Origin: Seohaeicola sp024304985
GTDB lineage: Bacteria; Pseudomonadota; Alphaproteobacteria; Rhodobacterales; Rhodobacteraceae
Assembly: GCF_028802875.1 (NCBI RefSeq)
Contig: NZ_JARAMP010000019.1
Location: 19,871 to 83,870 of the forward strand
DNA length: 64,000 bases
Reading direction: 5' to 3'
Of this stretch, positions 40,323-49,682 are shown piece after piece (position 1 is the first letter of the stretch; each line of letters starts with the position of its first letter). The position numbers and the translations under genes are program-made. The notes under the pieces are model-generated. The model was not told where the DNA came from and did no database searches. It saw only the letters and a list, made by a program, of their open reading frames with translations.

Positions 40323-41275
40323 TCGTCCAGTGCCAGATCACGCAGCGCATCGGCCTGATCGATCGGGGCGAGAATGGCCTTTTCTGGCTGGATCAGTGTC
40401 GAAAACGCCTTGGGCAAACCTGCCTCGGGCATCACGGCGGGATACATCCAGTTGGTCGTAGGAATGATGGCCTGGAACGCGTCGCTGATCATAAAGCGCA
40501 GGAACTGATCGGCCAGTTCAGGCTGATCTGTCGCAGCAAGTTTGCCCGCCACTTCGATCTGCATGTAATGTCCTTCACGAAATGGAAGCGCGACCTTGCT
40601 GTCATCCTCTTCGGCAATCATGTGATAGGCCGGAGATGTCGTATAGGACAGGACCAGATCAGCCTCGCCTTCCAGAAAGAGGCCGTAAGCCTCGGACCAT
40701 CCGGGGGTGACGGTTACGATATTGTCCGCCAGCCCCTCCCAGATCGCCGCAGCCTCGTCGCCATAGGCGGACTTGACCCACATGAGCAGACCCAAACCGG
40801 GGGTCGAGGAGCGGGGGTCTTGAATCACGATGCTCAAGTCACTCGCGGCCAACTCCCGAAAATCGGCTGGTTGCGCGGCTCCTCGATTGCCGACAAAGGC
40901 GAAATAGCCCCAGTCATAGGGCAAGAACAAGGGATCGTTCCATTCCAGCGGAAGGTCCAGATCGGCGTCGATCGTGTGGGCCATGAACAGGCCCGTTTCC
41001 AGCGCGGCAGAAATCAGCCCGGTGTCGAGCCCAAGAACTATGTCCGCCTCACTTCGCGCGCCCTCAAGCCTGAGCCGACCCAGAAGCGCAGCCCCGTCAC
41101 CAGCCCCGACAAGATTCAAGGTGCACCCACATTCCGCCTCGAACGCCTCTTTGACCGCAGGGCCGGGCCCCCAGTCTGACACGAAACTGTCATAGGTATA
41201 GACCGTCAGTTCGGGCGTCTGTGCCAGTGCCGGTCCAGCCGCCAATAGGGCAGCGATCATCAGGTGTGGCTTCAT
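40298..41275 (-). CDS. thiB: Thiamine-binding periplasmic protein
   Basis: 325 residues. Signal peptide MKPHLMIAALLAAGPALA, then the TbpA start PELTVYTYDSFVSDWGPGPA. A family segment MYPAVMPEAGLPKAF lies near the C-terminus. It binds thiamine or its phosphates in the periplasm. First gene of thiBPQ, about 50 bp after a TPP riboswitch. Confidence 0.9.
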   Translation of the reverse strand: MKPHLMIAALLAAGPALAQTPELTVYTYDSFVSDWGPGPAVKEAFEAECGCTLNLVGAGDGAALLGRLRLEGARSEADIVLGLDTGLISAALETGLFMAHTIDADLDLPLEWNDPLFLPYDWGYFAFVGNRGAAQPADFRELAASDLSIVIQDPRSSTPGLGLLMWVKSAYGDEAAAIWEGLADNIVTVTPGWSEAYGLFLEGEADLVLSYTTSPAYHMIAEEDDSKVALPFREGHYMQIEVAGKLAATDQPELADQFLRFMISDAFQAIIPTTNWMYPAVMPEAGLPKAFSTLIQPEKAILAPIDQADALRDLALDEWLRALSR

Positions 41276-41321
41276 TCAATCCTCCAACGATCCGGGCAAA
41301 GGGCAAGTCTGGAGGCTGTCC

Positions 41322-41411
41322 AACCTTCCCTCCGCCGGGGCTAACCGGGTCAGGTTCAACGGGTTTGCCTTGCGGCATCTCAGCGTGGCACAAGGCCAGG
41401 CACCCCGAGGT
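41322..41411 (-). promoter_or_regulatory. TPP riboswitch (THI element)
   Basis: On the minus strand: CTCGGGGTGCC, then CGCTGAGATG, then CCCGTTGAACCTGA, then CCCGGTTAGCCCCGGCG and GAGGGAAGG. These are the conserved boxes of the thiamine-pyrophosphate aptamer in correct order. It ends about 45 bp before the thiB start and so should shut off thiBPQ when TPP is plentiful, probably at translation or by Rho, as no U-tracted terminator is seen. Confidence 0.95.
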
Positions 41412-41507
41412 GGGTAGAGCCTAGTGCCCCATCCCAGCCCCTTCAAGGCAAAACCGCTTGAGGCAGGGGCACGGCCCCGCTAGACCAGCCACAAAGGAGT
41501 GCTGCGC

Positions 41508-42623
41508 ATGAGCATGAACAGCTTTGGCCATCTTTTCCGTGTGACCACCTGGGGCGAAAGCCACGGGCCTGCCTTGGGGGCTACCGTGGATGGATGCCCG
41601 CCGGGTGTACCGATCACCGAGAGCATGATCCAGAACTGGCTGGACAAGCGCAAACCGGGGCAGAGCAAATACACGACCCAGCGGCGCGAAGCCGATGAGG
41701 TGCGCATTCTGTCCGGTGTGTTTGAAGGACAGACAACCGGCACGCCTGTGCAGTTGATGATCGAGAACACCGACCAGAGGTCGAAGGATTACGGCGACAT
41801 CGCCGAAAAGTTCCGACCAGGCCATGCTGATATCACCTACTGGCAGAAATACGGGATACGGGATTATCGCGGCGGCGGTCGATCCTCGGCCCGCGAGACA
41901 GCGGCGCGGGTCGCGGCCGGCGGTCTGGCGCGGGCCGCGCTGTCCATTCTGGCACCGCAGGTTAAGATCACAGGCTACATGACGCAGATCGGCCCGCACG
42001 GGATCGACAGGGATCGGTTCGACTGGGACCAGATCGAGCAGAATCCATTCTGGACACCGGATGCGGTCGCTGCTGTCGATTGGGCAGAGTATCTTGACGG
42101 GTTGCGGAAGTCCGGAAACTCTGTCGGTGCTATTATCGAAGTCGTTGCGCGGAACGTGCCTGCCGGGCTGGGAGCACCGGTTTATGGCAAGTTAGACACT
42201 GATCTGGCTGCCGCGATGATGTCGATCAACGCTGTCAAAGGTGTTGAAATCGGCGAAGGTATGGCCGCGGCGACCCTGACAGGCGAGGAGAATGCGGATG
42301 AGATCTTCCTTGGGAATGATGGCAAGCCGGTTTATTCGTCGAACCATGCGGGCGGCATCTTGGGTGGGATCTCGACCGGGCAGGACATTGTCGTGCGGTT
42401 TGCCGTGAAGCCTACGTCGTCCATCCTGAAGCCGCGCCAGACGATCACCAAAAACGGGCAAGCGGCCGAGATCATCACCAAGGGTCGCCACGATCCTTGT
42501 GTCGGCATCCGCGCCGTCCCGGTGGGTGAAGCGATGATGGCCTGTGTTATACTTGACCATATATTGCTGCATCGTGGTCAGATAGGTGGTGCCGTGGGCG
42601 AAACACGCGGTCACATCGGCTGA
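41508..42623 (+). CDS. aroC: Chorismate synthase
   Basis: 371 residues from ATG 41508 behind AAAGGAG. Family signatures are GESHGPALGATVDGCPPG near 20-37, YRGGGRSSARETAARVAAGG, and KGVEIGEGMAAA. It makes chorismate from EPSP with reduced FMN as cofactor, the last shikimate step. Followed by the AEC carrier after 3 bp. Confidence 0.95.
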   Translation: MSMNSFGHLFRVTTWGESHGPALGATVDGCPPGVPITESMIQNWLDKRKPGQSKYTTQRREADEVRILSGVFEGQTTGTPVQLMIENTDQRSKDYGDIAEKFRPGHADITYWQKYGIRDYRGGGRSSARETAARVAAGGLARAALSILAPQVKITGYMTQIGPHGIDRDRFDWDQIEQNPFWTPDAVAAVDWAEYLDGLRKSGNSVGAIIEVVARNVPAGLGAPVYGKLDTDLAAAMMSINAVKGVEIGEGMAAATLTGEENADEIFLGNDGKPVYSSNHAGGILGGISTGQDIVVRFAVKPTSSILKPRQTITKNGQAAEIITKGRHDPCVGIRAVPVGEAMMACVILDHILLHRGQIGGAVGETRGHIG

Positions 42624-42626
42624 TCC

Positions 42627-43571
42627 TTGGGCGCGATCCTGACCATTACCTTTCCGATCTTTGCCTTGATCGGGATCGGCTATGGCGCGGTTCGGGCTGG
42701 TGTCTTTGCGCCCCCGGACATGAAGGTTCTGGGCAAGTATGTTCTGAACATCGCGCTACCTGCGTTGCTCTTCAACACGGTTGCCACCCGCGATCTGGGC
42801 GAGATCCTGAACCTTGGCTATATCACGGTCTTTGCGTTGGGTGGCCTTTTGACCATCTGCGTCACCTGGCTCTGGTTCACCCTGCAAGGCACCGGCCCCG
42901 CGCGCCGCGCGATCGCAGTGATGGGTTCGACCTGTCCGAACTCTGGTTTCGTGGGCTATCCCGTAATGCTTCTGGTCTTTCCCGATCTTGCGGGCGTGGT
43001 GCTGGCCCTGAACATGGTGGTCGAGAATTTTCTGCTGATCCCGCTATGTCTGATGCTGCTGGAGGCGTCACGCGACCGGCAAGACAAGTCGCTGTTGCGG
43101 ATCGCAGGGCGGATCATTCTTGGCGTTCTGAAGCGGCCCATGGTGATCGGATTGATGCTGGGTTTGCTGGTGATGCTATCAGGCATACCCCTGCCACAGA
43201 TGATCACGCGATTGATGGAGGTTCTGGCCGCCTCGTCCAGCGCGCTTGCCCTGTTCGTGATCGGTGGCTCGTTGGTGGGGTTGCCCATCATCGGCCAGAG
43301 GGCGCTGGCGGCGCAGATCGTTCTGGGAAAACTGTTGATCAGTCCGGCGATGACAGCGCTGGTTCTTGTCGTTTTACCCTTGGTTGGACTGCCGCTTCTG
43401 TCAGGCGACATGGCTGTAGCCGTGATCCTGACAACGGCCATGCCGATGTTCGGCATCTACACGCTGCTGGCACAGGATTACGGGCATGAGGGGATCGCCT
43501 CGATCGCGCTACTGGGCGCCACAGCAGGGGCTTTCTTTACCCTCAGCCTGCTTTTGGCCCTGTTGACCTAA
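42627..43571 (+). CDS. AEC family (auxin efflux carrier-like) transporter
   Basis: 314 residues from TTG 42627. About ten membrane helices in two halves, with GSTCPNSGFVGYPVMLLVF containing the crossover Asn of the family and TTAMPMFGIYTLLA in the second half. Substrates in bacteria are small carboxylates such as malate; not determined here. Convergent with the EamA gene by a 4-bp overlap. Confidence 0.85.
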   Translation: MGAILTITFPIFALIGIGYGAVRAGVFAPPDMKVLGKYVLNIALPALLFNTVATRDLGEILNLGYITVFALGGLLTICVTWLWFTLQGTGPARRAIAVMGSTCPNSGFVGYPVMLLVFPDLAGVVLALNMVVENFLLIPLCLMLLEASRDRQDKSLLRIAGRIILGVLKRPMVIGLMLGLLVMLSGIPLPQMITRLMEVLAASSSALALFVIGGSLVGLPIIGQRALAAQIVLGKLLISPAMTALVLVVLPLVGLPLLSGDMAVAVILTTAMPMFGIYTLLAQDYGHEGIASIALLGATAGAFFTLSLLLALLT

Positions 43572-44449
43572 TCGGGTGAGGACACAGGCTTCTGTCGCGA
43601 CAACTGCACGGCAAGGATTCCCGCCGCGATGATGACCACGCCCACAACATCCAGCACACCCAGCGCCTCGCCCAGCAGGACGGCTGCGATGGCCACGCCG
43701 AAGAACGGGTTGAGGAAGTGGAATGTGGCTGCCTTGACCGCGCCAATCTGGTTGACCAGCGTGAACCAGACCCATGTCGCTGCAAGTCCCGGGATCAGCG
43801 TGGTATAAAGGAAGGCCACCACCAGTTTCCAGTTCCATGTGACTTCGATCGTCTCGAACATGGCGGAACCCACGGCAAGGACGGCAGAGCCTACGAACAT
43901 CTGCAAGCCCACGATCATCATGACGTTTCCTCCCGACGAGGCCCCACGCACCGACAGCGTGGCCACCGTCAGGGCCATTGCTCCCAGAACGCAAAGCATC
44001 AGGCCGTAGAGATCGACACCGGCCCCCAGACGCGCGCCCATGATGAGCCCCACTCCCAGGAAACCCAGAACCAGCCCGATCAGACCAAGACGCGGCAAAC
44101 GCTCACGGAAGATCGCCCAGCCGGCGAAAGCAACCATCAGCGGCATGGAGGATGCAATGATCGAGGCCAAGGATGCCTCGATCGTCTGCATCGCCACAAA
44201 GTTCAAACCCAGATAAAGCGCGTTCTGGCATACCCCGAAGATGATCGTGGCCTTCCACTGTGCAGGCGTCAGTCGGAAGGTCTGACCCAATGCCAGCGCG
44301 ATGGCGACACCGATGATACCCGAAAGCAGGAAACGCAGCGAAAGTGACGCCATCGGCGGGGCGTATTCCACGATGATCCGCGCCGAGGTAAAGGCCGATG
44401 ACCACATCAGGGCGAACAGAAGCCCCATCCCGATTGCGCGAATATTCAA
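43568..44449 (-). CDS. EamA/DMT family transporter
   Basis: 293 residues, ten predicted helices as two EamA repeats (MWSSAFTSARIIVEYAPP in the first, ATFHFLNPFFGVAIAAVLLG in the second). This drug/metabolite superfamily exports amino acids, purines or other small molecules. No ligand can be assigned. Confidence 0.85.
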   Translation of the reverse strand: MNIRAIGMGLLFALMWSSAFTSARIIVEYAPPMASLSLRFLLSGIIGVAIALALGQTFRLTPAQWKATIIFGVCQNALYLGLNFVAMQTIEASLASIIASSMPLMVAFAGWAIFRERLPRLGLIGLVLGFLGVGLIMGARLGAGVDLYGLMLCVLGAMALTVATLSVRGASSGGNVMMIVGLQMFVGSAVLAVGSAMFETIEVTWNWKLVVAFLYTTLIPGLAATWVWFTLVNQIGAVKAATFHFLNPFFGVAIAAVLLGEALGVLDVVGVVIIAAGILAVQLSRQKPVSSPD

Positions 44450-44493
44450 GTCTGTCTCTGCCTGTCTGCCGGGGGTTTCATGACCCCCAAAGC

Positions 44494-44521
44494 AAAAGGG
44501 CCGCCACTGGGGCGACCCTTT
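44494..44521 (-). terminator. Terminator of the HU gene
   Basis: AAAGGG and CGCC pair with GGCG and CCCTTT across a five-base loop; on the minus strand TTTTGCTTT follows. Lies 25 bp after the HU stop. Confidence 0.75.
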
Positions 44522-44545
44522 CGGAAATTTGTGCGGGATGCAAGA

Positions 44546-44833
44546 TCAGCCGTTCACGCTGTCTTTCAGCGCCTTGGCGATGGTCATCTTGACGACCTTG
44601 TCGGCGTCCTTCTGCATCTGCTCGCCGGTGGCGGGGTTGCGCACCATGCGCGACGGACGCTCGCGGCAGTAGATCTTGCCGATACCCGGCAGGGTCACGG
44701 CACCGCCGGCACCCACTTCACGGGTGATGATCGCAACAACGGCGTCCAGTGCGCTGCCTGCGGTTTTCTTGTCTGCGCCCATTTCATCGGCCAGAGCGGC
44801 AACAAGCTGGGTCTTGGTCATCGGTTTTGCCAT
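44546..44833 (-). CDS. HU family DNA-binding protein
   Basis: 95 residues. Dimerising helices MTKTQLVAALADEMGADKK and SALDAVVAIITREV are followed by the beta arm with GIGKIYCRERPSRMVRNPAT (Pro tip replaced by RNPATG). A nucleoid architectural protein. GAAGGAGACC precedes the start. A possible promoter (TTGAGC, 16 bp, TAGACA) lies near 44920-44893. Confidence 0.9.
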   Translation of the reverse strand: MAKPMTKTQLVAALADEMGADKKTAGSALDAVVAIITREVGAGGAVTLPGIGKIYCRERPSRMVRNPATGEQMQKDADKVVKMTIAKALKDSVNG

Positions 44834-44985
44834 TTCTTGGTCTCCTTCAACTGCCCGATCTGTTGGGGCTCATTTGCTAGATTTAACTGTATCTCGTGTC
44901 TAAACACAACGAATAGTGGCTCAACACAAGATGAAAACGTGCGGAAAGTGGCATTTTTCGCTGCTCCGGCGGTATTTCGCACCCT

Positions 44986-46470
44986 TTACAGGAAGGCCGT
45001 CTCCTCAAAACTCCTTAGTTTCCGGCTGTGGATACGCGCAAGCGGCATGTCCCGCAAGCGTTCCATTGCACGAATTCCGATCATCAGATGGCGGGCCACC
45101 TGCGTTTTATAGAAATCCGAGGCCATGCCGGGCAGCTTCAACTCGCCATGGAGTGGCTTGTCCGAGACGCAAAGCAGCGTTCCGTACGGCACCCGAAACC
45201 GGAACCCGTTGGCCGCGATCGTGGCACTTTCCATGTCCAGCGCAACGGCGCGGCTCTGGCTCAGGCGTTGCACCGGGCCGGTCTGGTCGCGCAATTCCCA
45301 GTTGCGATTGTCAACTGACGCGACGGTTCCGGTCCGCATGATCCGCTTGAGGTCATAATCCTCAAGCTGCGTTTCCTCTGCGACGGCCTGTTGCAAGGCG
45401 ATCTGGATTTCCGCCAAGGCCGGAATCGGCACCCAGACGGGCAGATCGTCGTCCAGAACCTTGTCCTCGCGCAGATAGGCATGGGCCAGCACGAAATCCC
45501 CAAGGCTTTGGGAATTTCGCAAACCGGCACAATGGCCAACCATGATCCAGGCATGCGGGCGCAGCACGGCGATATGATCGGTCGCCGTCTTGGCGTTGGA
45601 CGGACCCACTCCGATATTGACCAGAGTGATCCCCGAACCATCCGCCCGCTTCAGGTGATAGGCCGGCATCTGCGGCACCTTGTCGACAAGGGACAGCGGT
45701 GTTTCCGGATCAGTGATCTCTACATTTCCGGTGCTGACGAAGCTGACATAGCCACTGTCTTTTTCAGCAAGAACCTGTCGGGCATATGCCTCGAACTCCG
45801 AGACATAGAACTGATAGTTGGTGAAAAGGACGTGGTTCTGGAAATGGACGGGGTCGGTCGCCGTGTAATGGGCCAACCGCGCCAACGAATAATCCACGCG
45901 CTGCGCTGTAAAAGCAGCCAGCGGCTCTGTCCCGTCGGGGGGCAGTTTGAATGTGCCGTTGACGATGTCATCGTTCATTGTGTTCAGGTCAGGCACATCA
46001 AACACATCACGAAGAGTGAAAGTCGCCGCCCCTTCCTGAGGAACGGTCATGCCGGGATCATTGGCAACCGCGAAATGCACCGGGATTGGGGTCTCGGACA
46101 GTCCGATCTGCACGGGCACCTCGTGGTTCAGGATCAACAAACCGATCTGCTGTTCCAGATAGTTCCGGAACAGGTCTGGCCGGGTGATCGTCGTCGCATG
46201 CGTGCCGGGACGCGAGACATGTCCAAAACTCAGGCGGCTGTCCACCTTGGCATGACTTGTCGTGGTGATCCTGATCTCGGGATAGAAGGCACGGTAGCGA
46301 CAGTCCGGATGGCCGCTCTGCATGGTTTGCGCGAAATGTTCACAAAGAAAACCGGTCGCGCCCTCATACAGCAGAACAAGACGCGCGACGGCCGCTTTGG
46401 GGTCGGTGAAAAACTCGGGTCCCGGTTGGTCGGGTGACATCACCTGAAGGTCGTTCTGGTTAGGCCGCAT
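44986..46470 (-). CDS. amn: AMP nucleosidase
   Basis: 494 residues. An N-terminal regulatory domain (DPKAAVARLVLLYEGATGFL) precedes the phosphorylase-fold domain with VNIGVGPSNAKTATDHIAVL, HAWIMVGHCAGLR and ALDMESATIAANGFRFRVPY. It splits AMP to adenine and ribose-5-phosphate in the cytosol. Full length compared with E. coli Amn (484). Confidence 0.93.
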   Translation of the reverse strand: MRPNQNDLQVMSPDQPGPEFFTDPKAAVARLVLLYEGATGFLCEHFAQTMQSGHPDCRYRAFYPEIRITTTSHAKVDSRLSFGHVSRPGTHATTITRPDLFRNYLEQQIGLLILNHEVPVQIGLSETPIPVHFAVANDPGMTVPQEGAATFTLRDVFDVPDLNTMNDDIVNGTFKLPPDGTEPLAAFTAQRVDYSLARLAHYTATDPVHFQNHVLFTNYQFYVSEFEAYARQVLAEKDSGYVSFVSTGNVEITDPETPLSLVDKVPQMPAYHLKRADGSGITLVNIGVGPSNAKTATDHIAVLRPHAWIMVGHCAGLRNSQSLGDFVLAHAYLREDKVLDDDLPVWVPIPALAEIQIALQQAVAEETQLEDYDLKRIMRTGTVASVDNRNWELRDQTGPVQRLSQSRAVALDMESATIAANGFRFRVPYGTLLCVSDKPLHGELKLPGMASDFYKTQVARHLMIGIRAMERLRDMPLARIHSRKLRSFEETAFL

Positions 46471-46595
46471 CGGGTGTCCTGTGTGAAGCGCCCTAGATCC
46501 GGGCTATGTTTGCGCATCACGTTGACACCCTGCCGGGCCGGGATCAAGCTGCGACCGGGCGTCAGGCAGGACCACCACGATTTTCAGAGGGCGCA

Positions 46596-47021
46596 ATGGA
46601 TTTTGACAGCGTCACAGCACCAGAATTCGGACGCAGTCTGACAGGGTTCGGGCTCAACCTCCTTGTCCGGGATGTGCTGCGCCATGCGGCCTTTCTGGAA
46701 CAGGTGTTCGGCATGCAGGCGCATCGTGTCAACCGCGATTTTGCGATCCTCGTCTATCAGGAGCAGGTTCTCCAACTACATGCGGATGGCACGTACCATG
46801 CCAATCCGATGTTGTCCCTGCTGCCGGAAGCCGGACCGCGCGGTGCCGGGGCAGAGCTGCGCCTGTTCGGGTCCGACCCGGATCAGGCGGCACGACTGGC
46901 GACAGAGCTGGGTGGACAGATCCTGCAACACCCATCGAACAAGCCGCACGGGCTGCGAGAGGCGTTCATTCTTGATCCTGATGGCTATGTCTGGGTGCCA
47001 TCCGTGCCATTGCCTGAATGA
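46596..47021 (+). CDS. VOC (glyoxalase-fold) family protein
   Basis: 141 residues from ATG 46596. One beta-alpha-beta-beta-beta module FGLNLLVRDVLRHAAFLEQV opens the protein and GLREAFILDPDGYVWVPSV ends it. The metal ligands of glyoxalase I are not complete, so the reaction is unknown. Divergent from amn; convergent with paaE, ending next to its stop. Confidence 0.75.
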   Translation: MDFDSVTAPEFGRSLTGFGLNLLVRDVLRHAAFLEQVFGMQAHRVNRDFAILVYQEQVLQLHADGTYHANPMLSLLPEAGPRGAGAELRLFGSDPDQAARLATELGGQILQHPSNKPHGLREAFILDPDGYVWVPSVPLPE

Positions 47022-48071
47022 TCAGGCGGCGTCGAAATCCAGAACCAGCCGGTCACTTGTGGGTCTCGCCTGGCAGGCCAGCGTGAAGCCAGCCTCCAAC
47101 TCCCAAGGCTCCAGCGAATAGTTCACCGCCATCTCGGCGCTGCCCTCGGCCACTTTGCAGCGGCAGGTGCAACACATGCCACCCTTGCAGGAATAGGGCA
47201 GTTCCAGCCCCTGCCGCTCGGCAGCAGCAACGACATTGTCATCGCCCGCCTCGACGGTGAACTGTTTGCGCGCGCCATCCAGAACCACCTCGACGGTGAC
47301 ACCATGGGCGGCGGCGGCCTCTGCTGCCGCTGATCGAGGGGCGCGCTGCACTTCCCCTGCCTGGAAGAAGCGTTCAAAATGCACGCGTTCTTTCGGAATG
47401 CCATGCCCCTCAAGCATCGCGGCGACATCGTCGATCATGTCACCCGGACCGCAGATGAATACCCCATCGGCGCCCCTAAGATCGACAGCACCGGCTCGCG
47501 CCAAAGCCGCGATCTTGTCGCCCGTGATCCGGCCGTTCAGCAACGCGACATCCTGCGGTTCGCGGCTGAGGATATGGATCAGCGTGAAACGATCCACGTA
47601 GCGGTCCTTCAACCCCTCCAGCGCCTCGCGGAACATGATCGACCCGGTATTGCGGTTGCCATAGATCAGCGTGACCTCAGCCCCCCGCGCCAGCGCATCC
47701 GCCGCCATCGCCACCATAGGCGTGACGCCAGATCCTGCAGCAATCAGCACCAGACGGTCCTCGGTCTTGCACGTAAAACGCCCCTCCGGCGGCATCACCT
47801 GAAGGCTCTGCCCGGACGTGAGGGCTTGGGCAAAGCTTGAGAATGCGCCCCCTTCCACATGCTTGACGCCGACGGTCAGCGGCTTACCCGGCAAACTGGC
47901 GATGGAATAAGAACGCCGGATATCCTGCCCATCAACAGTGGCGCGCAGGGTCAAATACTGACCCGGCACCCAAGCGAAGGCGTCGATCAGCGCATCGGGC
48001 ACATCAAAGGAAATCGCCACAGAATCCGGTGTTTCGCGGCGCACCTCGCGGATGGTCAGGTCGTGGAACAT
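47022..48071 (-). CDS. paaE: Phenylacetyl-CoA epoxidase reductase subunit
   Basis: 349 residues from ATG 48071 with AAAGGA. FAD/NAD reductase part: IRRSYSIASLPG, LIAAGSGVTPMVAMA and DGVFICGPGDMIDDV. The C-terminal plant-type 2Fe-2S domain is LPYSCKGGMCCTCRCKVAEG. Supplies electrons from NADPH to the PaaAC oxygenase. Last gene of paaABCDE. Confidence 0.93.
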   Translation of the reverse strand: MFHDLTIREVRRETPDSVAISFDVPDALIDAFAWVPGQYLTLRATVDGQDIRRSYSIASLPGKPLTVGVKHVEGGAFSSFAQALTSGQSLQVMPPEGRFTCKTEDRLVLIAAGSGVTPMVAMAADALARGAEVTLIYGNRNTGSIMFREALEGLKDRYVDRFTLIHILSREPQDVALLNGRITGDKIAALARAGAVDLRGADGVFICGPGDMIDDVAAMLEGHGIPKERVHFERFFQAGEVQRAPRSAAAEAAAAHGVTVEVVLDGARKQFTVEAGDDNVVAAAERQGLELPYSCKGGMCCTCRCKVAEGSAEMAVNYSLEPWELEAGFTLACQARPTSDRLVLDFDAA

Positions 48072-48091
48072 AGGCGTGGTCCTTTGTGTCG

Positions 48092-48586
48092 TCAGATGCA
48101 TTTGAAATAGTCGAAAGGTTCGGCACAAGCGCAGCAGCGGTAATGCGCCTTGCAAGCGGTCGATCCGAACTCGCTCAGCTTTTCGGTATTCGTGCTGCCG
48201 CATTTGGGGCAGGCCACCGTCACCTCACCGAACAAGGATCGGATCGACCCAGAGGATTTCGCGGGCGGCGCAATCCCGTATTCGCGCAGTTTTTCACGCC
48301 CTTCGTCCGTGATCCAGTCGGTCGTCCAGGGTGGCGTCAGCACACGTTCGATCCGCGCGTCAAACCCCGCGTCCCGCAAAGCGGCCTCGACCGCCAGTTC
48401 AATCGCCAACACGGCGGGACAGCCAGAATAGGTCGGAGTGACACCGGCCACGGCCACCCCATCCTCGACCCTGACCCAGCGCAGGATGCCCAGATCGGCC
48501 ACGGTCACGCAGGGCACTTCGGGGTCTGGCACGGCTGCTGCCGCGTCCCAGGCCGCCTCGGCGCTGCCCTGCCAGCAAACGCTCAC
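48092..48586 (-). CDS. paaD: Phenylacetyl-CoA epoxidase assembly protein PaaD
   Basis: 164 residues. The N-terminal MIP18/DUF59 domain has VPDPEVPCVTVADLGILRWV and TPTYSGCPAVLAIE. The C-terminal zinc ribbon has CPKCGS and CKAHYRCCACAEPFDYFKC. It helps maturation of the PaaE iron-sulfur centre or the diiron enzyme. Its start overlaps the paaC stop. Confidence 0.9.
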   Translation of the reverse strand: MSVCWQGSAEAAWDAAAAVPDPEVPCVTVADLGILRWVRVEDGVAVAGVTPTYSGCPAVLAIELAVEAALRDAGFDARIERVLTPPWTTDWITDEGREKLREYGIAPPAKSSGSIRSLFGEVTVACPKCGSTNTEKLSEFGSTACKAHYRCCACAEPFDYFKCI

Positions 48587-49332
48587 CAGCGCGCCCCGGG
48601 ATAAGCGCGGTGCACCACCTGCATCTCGGCCAACAGATGGCCCAGCGTTTCGTTGTGGATACCCTGCCGCCCGCCGCGCTGCGCATAAGCGGCACTCGGC
48701 TGTTCCAGCAACGCCGCGGCAAAGACATCAGCCACGGTGCGGTCCCATGCGGCGCGCATATCGGCCCTTACGGGTAGAATCCCAGCCGCCTCGGCCTCCT
48801 GCGCAGCGTCGGAGCTTTCGAACAGCTCATCCACATAGATGTGCAGCCCTTCGACCGCGTCGCGCATCCGCGCGGCGCTTTCTGCGGTGCCATCGCCCAG
48901 CCGGATCACCCATTCGCCTGCATGACGGATGTGATAGGCCATTTCCTTTTCTGCCTTGCCCGCGACACCGCGCACCACCTCGTCTGTGCTGGTAAGCGCC
49001 GCCAGCCAATAGGGGCGCATGAAGGCCGCGAAATAAAGTTGCCGCAGCATCGTGTGGGCGAAATCCTCATTCGGGCGCTCGACCAACAGACAATTGCGAT
49101 ACTCCCGCTCGCCGCGCAGATAGGCAAGATCATCCTCGGACCGGCCCTTGCCTTCCAGCTTGCCAGCTTGGTCATACAGCGTGCGCGCCGTCCCGATCAG
49201 ATCCAAACCCATGTTTGGCATGGCCAGATCTTCTTCCAGCATCGGCGCATGACCGCACCATTCTGACAGGCGGTGGCCAAGGATCAGGTGATCATCAGCC
49301 AGTTCAAGCAATGCTTCGAATACGGCCATCAC
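48583..49332 (-). CDS. paaC: Phenylacetyl-CoA epoxidase structural subunit PaaC
   Basis: 249 residues. Ferritin-like subunit without a full diiron site: LADDHLILGHRLSEWCGHAP, EDLAMPNMGLDLIGTAR, KEMAYHIRHAGEWVIRLGDG. Forms the PaaAC core. ATGA overlaps on both sides (paaB, paaD). Confidence 0.93.
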   Translation of the reverse strand: MMAVFEALLELADDHLILGHRLSEWCGHAPMLEEDLAMPNMGLDLIGTARTLYDQAGKLEGKGRSEDDLAYLRGEREYRNCLLVERPNEDFAHTMLRQLYFAAFMRPYWLAALTSTDEVVRGVAGKAEKEMAYHIRHAGEWVIRLGDGTAESAARMRDAVEGLHIYVDELFESSDAAQEAEAAGILPVRADMRAAWDRTVADVFAAALLEQPSAAYAQRGGRQGIHNETLGHLLAEMQVVHRAYPGARW

Positions 49333-49613
49333 ATATGCCCCACTTCGTCGGGGATCTCGTAAAAGGTCGGATGGCGATAGATCTTGTCCGCCGTCGGCTC
49401 GAAATTCTCGGCCGTCTGGTCGGGGTCAGAGGCCGTGATCGCCGCCGATGGCACAACCCAGATCGAGTTCCCCTCGCCGCGCCGCGTATACACATCGCGC
49501 GCCGCTTGCAGCGCCATCACCTCATCCGAGGCATGCAGACTGCCGACATGCTTATGCGCCAGACCATTGCGCGGACGGATGAACACTTCCCAAAGCGGTG
49601 TTGTCGCGGTCAT
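49329..49613 (-). CDS. paaB: Phenylacetyl-CoA epoxidase subunit PaaB
   Basis: 94 residues from ATG 49613, which has AAGGAG just upstream; another ATG lies at 49628. TPLWEVFIRPRNGLAHKHVG and ALQAARDVYTRRGEGNSIWV are the PaaB hallmarks. It bridges epoxidase units and is needed for activity. Confidence 0.93.
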   Translation of the reverse strand: MTATTPLWEVFIRPRNGLAHKHVGSLHASDEVMALQAARDVYTRRGEGNSIWVVPSAAITASDPDQTAENFEPTADKIYRHPTFYEIPDEVGHM

Positions 49614-49626
49614 CGCCTTCTCCTTC

Positions 49627-49677
49627 ATTGTTCTGAAAATACTCCGGGGGTCCGGGGGCAGCGCCCCCGGCCTGACC
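49627..49677. repeat. REP-like G/C hairpin unit between paaB and paaA
   Basis: GTTCTGAAAATACTCCGGGGG, given as GTTCTGAAAATACTCC plus G-run, is followed by GGGGGC-AGC-GCCCCC. It resembles the unit at 33557 and, in shorter form, 57383-57400. On the transcript it forms a hairpin that could tune paaA versus paaB levels. Confidence 0.55.
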
Positions 49678-49682
49678 GGCGT

